Below, in pieces: positions 1 to 6,683 of a DNA stretch of 64,000 bases. Both the position numbers and the translations under genes were made by a program. Where the stretch lies: contig JACKKB010000011.1 in assembly GCA_020637635.1 (NCBI GenBank), forward strand, positions 71,378 through 135,377, written 5' to 3'. The notes beneath the pieces are model-generated. The model searched no databases, was not told the DNA's origin, and worked only from the letters and a program-made list of their open reading frames with translations. Source of the stretch: Albidovulum sp. (GTDB lineage: Bacteria; Pseudomonadota; Alphaproteobacteria; Rhodobacterales; Rhodobacteraceae). Position 1 is the stretch's first letter. Each line of letters begins with the position of its first letter.

Positions 1-443
1 TCCTCTTTTCCGTTCTCGGCATCAACTTCAGCCCCATTCCCTGGCGGTGGCAGGAGTATATCGAGATCGGCGCGGCCTTCGGGCTTGTCCTCGGGCTCGT
101 GCTGGGCGCCGTGGCGCTGCACAACACGCAGAAGGGAAAGGCAGAGGCAGAGCAGCAACTGCGCCTCGCCTCGGGCGCCTTCAACGAGTTGCTTCAGGAA
201 CGCTTCGCGAAGTGGGGGCTGACGCCGGCCGAGGCCGATGTCGCGCTTTTCGTGATCAAGGGGCTCGGCACCCAGGAGATCGCCTTCATGCGGCGGACGT
301 CGGACGGAACCGTCAAGGCGCAGACGAATGCGATCTATCGCAAGGCCGGTGTCAGTGGCAGGCATCAGCTCCTGAGTCTTTTCATCGAAGAAATGATGGA
401 AGGAAAGCCGCTGGAGCGAGTCGAACTGGAGCGCGCCGGCTGA
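1..443 (+). CDS. Membrane-anchored LuxR-type HTH regulator (5' end outside window)
   Basis: The reading frame is open from the left edge of the window, so the start lies upstream and only about 147 C-terminal residues are seen. A hydrophobic helix (IGAAFGLVLGLVLGAVAL) is followed by a charged linker and a C-terminal LuxR/GerE-type helix-turn-helix with the recognition stretch GTVKAQTNAIYRKAGV. There is no receiver or ligand-binding domain in the visible part. It is clearly paralogous to the gene at 1747-2292: the HTH halves are nearly identical, and both have a membrane helix directly before the linker. A DNA-binding regulator tethered to the inner membrane is inferred; signal and targets are unknown. 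The first methionine inside the window (position 99) falls within the membrane helix and is unlikely to be the start. Confidence 0.8.
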   Translation, partial: LFSVLGINFSPIPWRWQEYIEIGAAFGLVLGLVLGAVALHNTQKGKAEAEQQLRLASGAFNELLQERFAKWGLTPAEADVALFVIKGLGTQEIAFMRRTSDGTVKAQTNAIYRKAGVSGRHQLLSLFIEEMMEGKPLERVELERAG

Positions 444-626
444 AGCGCCGGCCCGGCGTCTCGCCTGAAGCAACGAACGCAGGCCCCGGGCCGGATTGTT
501 CCGCAGCGTGGGGCCGCGCCGGACGGCCGTCTTCAACCTCCGGCGTCTCGCTTGGGACGGCATCGGGCGACAAAGCCGGGCCGGGGCCGCGGATTGGCGC
601 GAATATCCTGTGAAATAGGCGCCGAT

Positions 627-640
627 TAAACCTCGGTTTA
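627..640. promoter_or_regulatory. Short palindrome (TAAACC-TC-GGTTTA) with an extra half-site
   Basis: A perfect 6-bp inverted repeat with a 2-bp centre lies in the 348-nt gap (444-791) between the first LuxR gene and the small gene at 792. A further GGTTTA half-site follows at 656-661. It is AT-richer than its surroundings and lies about 150 nt before the next gene, so an operator or promoter-proximal site is possible. No regulator can be assigned. The rest of the gap shows no convincing gene; it begins with a GCCGGC inverted repeat just around the stop codon of the upstream gene. Confidence 0.3.
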
Positions 641-791
641 GGGCCGTGGCGCCCAGGTTTATGGCCCTTTCCATGCCCCCGGCGCCTAGTTGCCGCGCTT
701 TCATCTCAGGTCGCTCCAGGGCGACAGGGCGGCCCGGCCAGCACCGGGCGGTGAACGCGAAGACGCAACATTCGACAAGGGCAGGTACCAG

Positions 792-1115
792 ATGATCCAG
801 GAACGTGTTTTCGCCATCGCGACAGATGCGCCCCGTTCGTCCCCGCGCGGCTCCCGGCCGGGCGACGCGGTCAGCCGGCAACTCGGCGCACTGATCGCGG
901 AAGGCTACGAGGACGTGGCCGTGAAGTGGAGCGCGACCGGCATCGCCATCGAGGCCCGCTGCGCCGACTCGTTCATACGGCGCGTGCTCTGGGGGGGCGG
1001 TGCGCTCAGAAGCGAGGTCACGATCTGCAACGGTCAGGGTGTCAAACGCTCGTTCGACGAGGACGGAATGACGCTCGTTTCGGAAGAAATCGTCGACGAT
1101 TCCGACGACCGGTGA
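792..1115 (+). CDS. Small hypothetical protein, 107 aa
   Basis: I do not recognise the family. The reading frame extends upstream to 690, but the first ATG with a plausible ribosome-binding site (AAGGGCAGG just upstream) is at 792. The product is soluble, mildly acidic at its end (EEIVDDSDDR), has one predicted helical segment (GDAVSRQLGALIAEGY) and no signal peptide or membrane helix. It lies between the two membrane LuxR regulators and directly before the secreted PepSY-like gene. GC-rich third positions support coding. Function unknown. Confidence 0.55.
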   Translation: MIQERVFAIATDAPRSSPRGSRPGDAVSRQLGALIAEGYEDVAVKWSATGIAIEARCADSFIRRVLWGGGALRSEVTICNGQGVKRSFDEDGMTLVSEEIVDDSDDR

Positions 1116-1206
1116 CTGGGCGGAAACGCATGGTCCGGAAACAGCGCGTTCGTTTGCCGCAAATCCACCATGCGCGCATGATGTGCGCATTCCCGGGATG
1201 GAACAG

Positions 1207-1683
1207 ATGAACAGGCGTGCATTTGTATTGACGGCAATCGGCAGCCTCGCAGCAGGGGCTCTTCCGGCCCTGGCGGGATCGGCGCCGGATGTGGTCATCA
1301 GCGATCTGCAGCGGCTCGGCTACAACGTGACCAAGGTGGAGAAGACCTGGCTGGGCCGGGTGCGGATCGAGGCGCGGCGTGGGCGGACGCGGCGCGAGGT
1401 TGTCGTGAACCCGAGTTCCGGCGAGATCATGCGCGACTACAGCTACGATGATGACGATGGTCGCAACACGGGCCGTCCGGCCGCATCGGGCGGCTCGGGT
1501 GGTGGTTCGGGCGGCGGTTCCGAAGGCGGCCGGCCCGGCGAGCCCGAGGACGACGACTCCGAGCCGTCGCATGACTGGGAGGAAGACGACGAGGCGCGCG
1601 CCGCCGAAGAGGATGACACGGAAGAGGATCACCGCGGGCGTGGACGCGGGCGGGGCAAGGGGCGCGCGCGTGGTGAAAGCTAA
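1207..1683 (+). CDS. Exported PepSY-like protein with Gly/Ser- and acid-rich tail
   Basis: 158 aa from the ATG at 1207; an upstream in-frame ATG at 1183 would put eight residues in front of a good signal peptide, so 1207 is preferred. The N-terminus (MNRRAFVLTAIG..., then an AlA cleavage site near residue 24) has a twin arginine followed by a hydrophobic core, resembling a Tat signal although the consensus is incomplete. Residues about 27-80 look like a PepSY fold (DLQRLGYNVTKVEKTWLGRVRIEA, VVVNPSSGEI). The rest is low complexity: a GGSGGGSGGG stretch, then acidic Asp/Glu blocks and a basic Arg/Gly end. Probably periplasmic; PepSY domains are often inhibitory or regulatory, but the role here is unknown. 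Confidence 0.7.
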   Translation: MNRRAFVLTAIGSLAAGALPALAGSAPDVVISDLQRLGYNVTKVEKTWLGRVRIEARRGRTRREVVVNPSSGEIMRDYSYDDDDGRNTGRPAASGGSGGGSGGGSEGGRPGEPEDDDSEPSHDWEEDDEARAAEEDDTEEDHRGRGRGRGKGRARGES

Positions 1684-1746
1684 GGGCTGCCGGAGCGCCG
1701 TTGCACGGCCCGACCGCCGGTTTCGGCTGGTGTGTCAGGGGGTGGC

Positions 1747-2292
1747 ATGCGCTCCTTGATCCTTGTCATTGCGCTTCTGGTGCTTCAATCGGTCTGCGCG
1801 GCGTATTTCATGCGCGAATTACTGATGTCGATCCTCGGCATCCAGCACCTGCCGATCAGCTGGAAACTGCACGAGATCCTCGAGGTCGGCAGTTCCCTCG
1901 GGCTGATTTTCGGTGCCGTTCTCGGCGGGGTGATCATCTGGCGATCGTTCCAGCGGCAGCGGATCGCCGAGGCACGGCTGAGGCAGGTATCGGGTGCCTT
2001 CATGGAACTCATGTACGACCGCTTCGATGCCTGGGGGCTGACCTCGGCCGAGCGCGACGTGGCGCTCTTTGCGATCAAGGGGCTCAGCACGCCCGAGATC
2101 GCCACGCTGCGCGGCACCGCCGAGGGCACCGTGAAGGCGCAGACCAACGCGATCTATCGCAAGGCGGGGGTGACCGGGCGGCCGCAGCTGCTCAGCCTCT
2201 TCATCGAGGACCTGCTGAACGAGAGTTTCGTGCCCGAGGACATCGCGGCTGCGACCCCGAAGCGCCCGGTGTTGCTCACCGCCGCCGAATAG
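1747..2292 (+). CDS. Membrane-anchored LuxR-type HTH regulator, 181 aa
   Basis: The ATG at 1747 is preceded by GGGGG five bases upstream; a GTG at 1732 is an alternative. Two transmembrane helices occupy roughly residues 3-24 and 45-67, with a short loop between them, then a charged linker (WRSFQRQRIAEARLRQ) and a C-terminal LuxR-type HTH (LTSAERDVALFAIKGLSTPEIA...GTVKAQTNAIYRKAGV). Paralogue of the partial gene at 1-443. No sensory domain other than the membrane hairpin is visible, so if a signal is sensed it must act on or through the membrane region or a partner protein. A DNA-binding role is secure from the HTH; target genes are unknown. Confidence 0.85.
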   Translation: MRSLILVIALLVLQSVCAAYFMRELLMSILGIQHLPISWKLHEILEVGSSLGLIFGAVLGGVIIWRSFQRQRIAEARLRQVSGAFMELMYDRFDAWGLTSAERDVALFAIKGLSTPEIATLRGTAEGTVKAQTNAIYRKAGVTGRPQLLSLFIEDLLNESFVPEDIAAATPKRPVLLTAAE

Positions 2293-2307
2293 CTCTCCCG
2301 CCGGCAG

Positions 2308-2682
2308 TCAGCGCTCCGCACAGCTTCTCAGCGCCGCAAGCGGCACGATCTCGGTCGCGCGCGCATGGGTCGCCTCCAGGCGGACGCGTGGCGCGCAACC
2401 TTCGTCATGGGCTTGCAGGAACCGGGCAGCGCAGAGGCACCAGAGATCGCCCGGGCGGAGACCCGCGAAGCCGAACTCCGGGCGCGGCGTCGACAGATCG
2501 TTGCCCACATATTTCGAGAAGGCCAGGAACTCCGCCGTCATTACCGCGCAGACGGTGTGGCTGCCGGTATCCTCGGCGCAGGTATTGCAGTGACCATCGC
2601 GAAAGAAGCCGGTCATCGGTTTGGTCGAACAGGGTTCGAGCGCGCCGCCAAGGACGTTTGTCGACGGCAGTCGGGTCACCAT
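2308..2682 (-). CDS. DUF2237 family protein
   Basis: 124 aa. The conserved DUF2237 pattern is seen almost end to end: NVLGGALEPCS near the N-terminus, then TGFFRDGHCNT, EDTGSHTVCAVMTAEFL, GNDLSTPRPEFGFAGLRPGDLWCLCA and LEATHARATEIVPL. Several conserved Cys and Asp/Glu residues suggest a metal or active site, but the family has no established function. The start at 2682 lies inside the end of the upstream DUF2332 gene (7-nt overlap), so the two are translationally coupled and both follow pth in one minus-strand operon. Confidence 0.85.
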   Translation of the reverse strand: MVTRLPSTNVLGGALEPCSTKPMTGFFRDGHCNTCAEDTGSHTVCAVMTAEFLAFSKYVGNDLSTPRPEFGFAGLRPGDLWCLCAARFLQAHDEGCAPRVRLEATHARATEIVPLAALRSCAER

Positions 2683-3734
2683 GGCAGCGTCTCCTCGTGC
2701 GAAGGCGGCCGCCAGTCGATCCAGCGGCCGTGAAAATCGATGCGCCCGAACTGCCAGATCCGCCCGTCGGGCCAGAGCTGCAGGCCGATGCCGGCCCCGG
2801 GGCCGCTGCCGTCGGCCTCCATGGCGAGCCGGGCAAGGGGGGCGCGGGGGGTTGCGGCGCGTCCTGCCGCCTGGAGAATGGCCTCGCCGCGGACCTGCCC
2901 GGCGGTCGGAAAATACTGCCAGGCGACCGTGTGATAGACGAGATGAAGCGCGCCGGCATGGGCGCGGCCGAGGCGTCGGGCCAGGAATGCCACCGCATCG
3001 CCGCGTTCGACCGCGACGGGGTGCCGCGCGGCCTCCGCAAGCGCGGCCCGCATGCGCGCCATCCGCTCCGGCTGGTCGGGCCAGAGAAACGAGAGAAGCC
3101 GCAACCGATCGGCGACCGGGTCGGGCGGCGCAAGGTCGGCGCCCCGGCGTTCGAGGACGCGCAGAGCCACCGGCTCCGGCGGCGGCCCGCTCCAGTCGGG
3201 GGCAAGCGTCAGCGCGGCCGTGGCAGGTCCGACGCGCCGGCCCGCGCCGGCAAGCGCGAAGCGGTCGAAGTTGAGGTTGAGACCGGCGCTGGCGCCAAGT
3301 TCGCTCAGCACCAGCGGCAGGCCGGTCCTCAGCGTCAGCCATGCCGCAGCGGCGATCAGGACAGCGGAGCGGCCGACCTCGTTCGTCTGTGGCGCGCTGT
3401 CCAGCCGGCGGTCGATCCAGCCCGCCTCGACGGTGATCGTCTCGGCGAGGCGGGCATGAAGCGCGCCATCGTCAGGTGCCGGGTTCGGCGGGTAGAGCAT
3501 GGCGAGCGCGGGCGCACGGCGCTCCAGAACGGCGCCATGCAGCGCGCCGGCGAGCCGGAGCGGCACCGACTCCCCGCGCGAGGTGATATTGCCCGGCCAG
3601 GCGGCAATGCGGGACATTACCGGGCCGGGCGGGAGCCCGCGATCGGCAAGCAGAGTCAGGACCCGGGCGGTGAAGGGCGAGCCGAGTGCGGCACAGCTTT
3701 CGGCCTGGTCTCGGAAGGCGTCGCGCCAGGTCAT
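2676..3734 (-). CDS. DUF2332 family protein
   Basis: 352 aa, normal for the family. Start MTWRDAFRDQAESCAALGSPFTA; the body has the typical TNEVGRSA, LSELGASAGLNLNFDRF (a methyltransferase-like GASAGLN motif), YHTVAWQYFP and a C-terminal GIGLQLWPDGRIWQFG. These motifs are characteristic of DUF2332, which resembles SAM-dependent methyltransferases, but no substrate is known. The start codon overlaps the pth stop by four bases (ATGA), so it is translationally coupled to pth; its own end overlaps the DUF2237 gene. Confidence 0.87.
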   Translation of the reverse strand: MTWRDAFRDQAESCAALGSPFTARVLTLLADRGLPPGPVMSRIAAWPGNITSRGESVPLRLAGALHGAVLERRAPALAMLYPPNPAPDDGALHARLAETITVEAGWIDRRLDSAPQTNEVGRSAVLIAAAAWLTLRTGLPLVLSELGASAGLNLNFDRFALAGAGRRVGPATAALTLAPDWSGPPPEPVALRVLERRGADLAPPDPVADRLRLLSFLWPDQPERMARMRAALAEAARHPVAVERGDAVAFLARRLGRAHAGALHLVYHTVAWQYFPTAGQVRGEAILQAAGRAATPRAPLARLAMEADGSGPGAGIGLQLWPDGRIWQFGRIDFHGRWIDWRPPSHEETLPW

Positions 3735-4453
3735 CGGAAACGGTCGGCGAGACGCTGCAGCGCCGAACGGGTATCGACCTTGGGTGCGGCGCCGGAGTTG
3801 GGGGCGGGATCGGCGTCGGGATCGGGGGCGGCTTCGGTCTTCCCGGCCGGGCGCGGGGCTCCGGTCGCAGCGGCGGCGGGGCGGGGCGGCGCGACCCTGA
3901 GCGCGACGGCGTTCATGAAACGGGCGGCATCGCCCGCGGCCAGCGCTTCGGCCCCGTCCGAGATGCCGCGCAGAAGGTCGTCGAGCCAGCCGGCATCGGC
4001 TTTGGCGAAATCCGAAAGCACGTAGGGCGCGACACGATCCTTGTGGCCCGGATGGCCGATGCCGAGCCGGACCCGGCCGTAGCCGTCGCCGATATGTTGG
4101 TGCAATGACCGCAGGCCGTTGTGGCCCGCGTGCCCGCCGCCGGTCTTGACCCGGCACTTGCCCGGGGCAAGGTCGAGCTCGTCGTGGAACACCGTGACGT
4201 CTGCGGGTTCAAGGCGGTAAAAGCGCATCGCCTCGCCGACCGACTGGCCCGAGAGGTTCATGAAGGTCCCGGGCTTCAGAAGCGCGACACGCATGGTGCC
4301 GAGCCGACCCTCGCTGATCGCGCCCTGGAATTTCGTGCGCCAGGGCGCAAAGCCGTGATCGGCGGCAATCCGGTCGAGCGCCATGAAGCCGATGTTGTGG
4401 CGGTTGCCCGCATATTTCGCCCCGGGATTGCCAAGGCCGACGAAGAGCCGCAT
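3731..4453 (-). CDS. pth: Peptidyl-tRNA hydrolase
   Basis: 240 aa; releases tRNA from peptidyl-tRNA that drops off the ribosome. The N-terminal VGLGNPG, catalytic His19 in NRHNIGF, the KPGTFMNLSG strand, FHDELDL (Asp91 equivalent of the catalytic Asp) and GGGHAGHNGLRS are all present. The enzyme core ends near residue 190; after it comes a Pro/Ala-rich, low-complexity tail of about 45 residues ending SALQRLADRFR, which is longer than in the E. coli enzyme (194 aa). First gene of the pth-DUF2332-DUF2237 operon; it diverges from the S49 peptidase across a 150-nt gap. Confidence 0.96.
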   Translation of the reverse strand: MRLFVGLGNPGAKYAGNRHNIGFMALDRIAADHGFAPWRTKFQGAISEGRLGTMRVALLKPGTFMNLSGQSVGEAMRFYRLEPADVTVFHDELDLAPGKCRVKTGGGHAGHNGLRSLHQHIGDGYGRVRLGIGHPGHKDRVAPYVLSDFAKADAGWLDDLLRGISDGAEALAAGDAARFMNAVALRVAPPRPAAAATGAPRPAGKTEAAPDPDADPAPNSGAAPKVDTRSALQRLADRFR

Positions 4454-4603
4454 CGCGCCGGTTCCGGTGATGGCCGCCTGATGACCCGAACCTAGGCGCT
4501 TGCCCTGCCGGGCGCAACGGCCGGGGCCGGTGGCGGGACGGCAACGCGGCGGCGGGCCGGCGGCGCTATTGTTCCCCGGCCCGGCTCGGATTACATCGGG
4601 GGC

Positions 4604-5401
4604 ATGAGACGGTTCATTCCCTTCCTCGCGCCGCGACCCCGGGTGGCGGTCCTCAGGCTTCAGGGCCTCATCGCCTCGGGGGGGAACGGGGCGCTCTGCG
4701 ATGCCGCCCTCGCCCCGATGATCGAAAAGGCGTTCTCCCGCGGCCGACCGAAGGCCGTGGCACTGGTGATCAACTCGCCCGGCGGCGCGCCGGTGCAGTC
4801 CGCCCTGATCGCGGCGCGGATCCGTCGGCTTGCCGAAAAGCGGAAGATCCCGGTCCATGCCTTCGTCGAGGATGTGGCGGCTTCGGGCGGCTACTGGCTC
4901 GCGACCGCGGCCGACACCATCTGGCTTGACGAAAGCTCCGTGGTCGGTTCGATCGGGGTGATCTCGGCGGGTTTCGGCTTTCCCGAGTTCATGGCCCGGC
5001 ACGGGATCGAACGGCGGGTGCACACAGCGGGCGACTCGAAAAGCCTGCTCGATCCGTTCCGGCCCGAGAAGGCCGAGGACGTGGCGCGCCTGCGCCGGCT
5101 CCTCGAGCCGATCCACGCCGCGTTCAAGGCCCAGGTCGGCGCGCGCCGGGGCACCCGGCTGCGAGAGGGCGAGGATCTCTTTACCGGCGACGTCTGGGTC
5201 GGCCAGGATGCGGTCGACCGCGGGCTCGCCGACGGCATCGCGCATCTGGTCCCGACGATGACGGCGATCTACGGCGAAAGGGTGCGGCTCGTTCCCTATG
5301 CGCCGAAGAAGCCGTTCTTCCGCCGGTTCGGACTGGGGGCCGTCGATGCCATGCTGGAGCGGCTCGAGGAACGGCTCCTCTGGTCGCGTTACGGGCTCTG
5401 A
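4604..5401 (+). CDS. S49 family peptidase (SppA/SohB-like)
   Basis: 265 aa, a short single-domain member of the signal peptide peptidase A clan. Visible elements are VINSPGG near residues 55-61, the nucleophile Ser94 in DVAASGGYW, the SSVVGSIGV strand and Lys146 in GDSKSLLDPF, which together give the Ser-Lys dyad. Unlike SppA there is no N-terminal membrane helix or signal peptide, so the protein is probably cytoplasmic or peripherally attached. It is followed after one base by a 51-aa membrane protein and then an SDR, a tight three-gene operon. Substrate unknown. Confidence 0.88.
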   Translation: MRRFIPFLAPRPRVAVLRLQGLIASGGNGALCDAALAPMIEKAFSRGRPKAVALVINSPGGAPVQSALIAARIRRLAEKRKIPVHAFVEDVAASGGYWLATAADTIWLDESSVVGSIGVISAGFGFPEFMARHGIERRVHTAGDSKSLLDPFRPEKAEDVARLRRLLEPIHAAFKAQVGARRGTRLREGEDLFTGDVWVGQDAVDRGLADGIAHLVPTMTAIYGERVRLVPYAPKKPFFRRFGLGAVDAMLERLEERLLWSRYGL

Positions 5402-5402
5402 C

Positions 5403-5558
5403 ATGGTCAAGGTCGTGACGCTCTTCCTGATCGGGATGCTGGTGCTGGCGCTCTTCGGGCGGCTGCGGATGCCTGGCCGGCACCGCAAGGCGCGCTGCCC
5501 GTCCTGCGGGCGGCCGCTGATCGGGCCGGGTCCCTGCGGCTGCGGTGCCCGCGGATGA
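5403..5558 (+). CDS. 51-aa membrane protein with zinc-ribbon-like Cys cluster
   Basis: Too short for most gene callers. The ATG at 5403 lies one base after the S49 peptidase stop and the TGA overlaps the next ATG (ATGA), which strongly supports translation. Residues 3-20 (KVVTLFLIGMLVLALFG) form one transmembrane helix; a basic linker leads to CPSCGRPLIGPGPCGCG, a plausible zinc-binding knuckle on the cytoplasmic side. I know of no function. Its place between a membrane-associated peptidase and an SDR suggests a membrane-bound partner or adaptor; that is inference. Confidence 0.8.
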   Translation: MVKVVTLFLIGMLVLALFGRLRMPGRHRKARCPSCGRPLIGPGPCGCGARG

Positions 5559-6358
5559 CGGAGCTGTCGCAGGCGGGCACGGCACTCGTGACCGGCGCGG
5601 GGCGGCGGCTCGGCCGGGAAATGGCGCTTTATCTGGCGCGGCGCGGTCATGACGTGGTGGTGCACTACGCCGCGTCTCGGGATGCGGCCGAGGCGGTCGC
5701 GGCCGAGATCCGCGCGCTCGGACGGCGTGCCACGACGGTCGGGGCCGATCTGCTTGTCGAGGCAGAGACCCGATCCCTTGTCAGAGCGGCCCGCGAGGCG
5801 CTCGGCGCGCCCCTGACGCTGCTTGTCAACAACGCCTCGCTTTTCGTCTATGACAATATCGGCTCGATGAGCCGCGAAAGCTGGGACCGAAATATCGAGA
5901 CCAACCTGCGCGCGCCGGTGGCGCTGACGCAGGACTTCGCCGCCCAGGCGCCGGCGGCTGAAGGTGCACCCGGCGCGCAGCGGGCGCGGGCGCTGGCGGT
6001 AAATCTCCTCGATCAGCGGGTGCGCAAGCTGACGCCCGAATACATGTCCTACACAATCGCCAAGATGGGGCTCTGGGCCTTTACCCAGACCGCGGCGCGG
6101 GCACTGGCGCCGAACGTGCGCGTGAACGCGATCGGCCCGGGATCGACCCTGAGGGGCGCACATCAGAGCGAAGCGCAGTTTCAGGCGCAGCGCGCGGCGA
6201 CGCCGCTTTCGCGCGGACCCGAGCCCGAGGATATCTGTGCGGCGCTCGGATACTTCATCGATGCGCCCTCGGTGACGGGCCAGCTTCTCTGCGTCGATGG
6301 CGGGCAGCACCTGGCCTGGCAGACGCCCGATATCCTTGGTTCGAAGCGCAGCGACTAG
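5555..6358 (+). CDS. Short-chain dehydrogenase/reductase, pteridine-reductase/FolM-like
   Basis: 267 aa, Rossmann fold. The cofactor loop is TGAGRRLG (the Arg-Arg/Lys-type loop seen in FolM and PTR1-like enzymes and suggestive of NADPH), followed by NNASLF, and the catalytic YTIAK at about residues 166-170. The C-terminal QLLCVDGGQHL is the usual SDR end. The start overlaps the preceding small gene by ATGA. A dihydrofolate/dihydromonapterin reductase role is possible from the TGAxRxG loop, but SDR specificity cannot be fixed from sequence alone. Confidence 0.8.
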   Translation: MTELSQAGTALVTGAGRRLGREMALYLARRGHDVVVHYAASRDAAEAVAAEIRALGRRATTVGADLLVEAETRSLVRAAREALGAPLTLLVNNASLFVYDNIGSMSRESWDRNIETNLRAPVALTQDFAAQAPAAEGAPGAQRARALAVNLLDQRVRKLTPEYMSYTIAKMGLWAFTQTAARALAPNVRVNAIGPGSTLRGAHQSEAQFQAQRAATPLSRGPEPEDICAALGYFIDAPSVTGQLLCVDGGQHLAWQTPDILGSKRSD

Positions 6359-6683
6359 GGCGCCCGCGGCGGATGCGGCAACGCGGTTGTCCACTTTGTC
6401 GCGGCCTGTAATGGGGTGTAACGAATTTGTCAGCGATTTCATGGATTTGTGCGGAAGTGAAAAAAATTCCCCTTGTATTTCAGTGCATTGAGGCCTTCGC
6501 CTAAATTTTGGGCAAACTCACGAAGCCTGCCGAATACAAGGAAAATTTCCCGATGATCAAATCTTTTCCGCAGAGTTATCCACCGAATCCGTGGACAGGA
6601 TTCCGCTTGCCTTTTCCGTCCCGGGCTTGCCGAGGGCAGGGGAATCGTGGCGCAGTGGCGGCAGCCGCGAGGAGGGGCGTCGC
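6359..6683. other. AT-rich intergenic region before uvrC with nested inverted repeats and DnaA-box-like sites
   Basis: No gene is seen in these 325 bases. The middle (about 6410-6600) is much AT-richer than the rest of the window. It carries a nested inverted repeat (listed separately) and three sequences close to DnaA boxes: TTGTCCAC at 6387-6394, TTATCCACC at 6576-6584, and the reverse-strand partner GTGGACAG at 6591-6598. The last two form an inverted pair (TCCAC/GTGGA). The uvrC Shine-Dalgarno is at 6671-6677. A promoter, small RNA or DnaA-controlled region is possible. Confidence 0.45.
6471..6541. repeat. Nested imperfect inverted repeat, 71 bp
   Basis: The outer arms are CCTTGTATT (6471-6479) and AATACAAGG (6533-6541), perfectly complementary. 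Inside them AGGCCTTCG (6491-6499) pairs with CGAAGCCT (6521-6528) with one unpaired base, leaving a 21-base AT-rich loop. Transcribed, this could fold into a two-tiered hairpin; as DNA it could be a pair of operators. No run of T follows directly on the plus strand, so it is not a simple terminator there. Confidence 0.45.

Noticed and set aside
6359..6683. Chromosomal origin of replication
   Set aside because: Only three DnaA-like 9-mers, none the exact consensus, and neither dnaA, hemE nor parAB lies near. Kept only as an observation.
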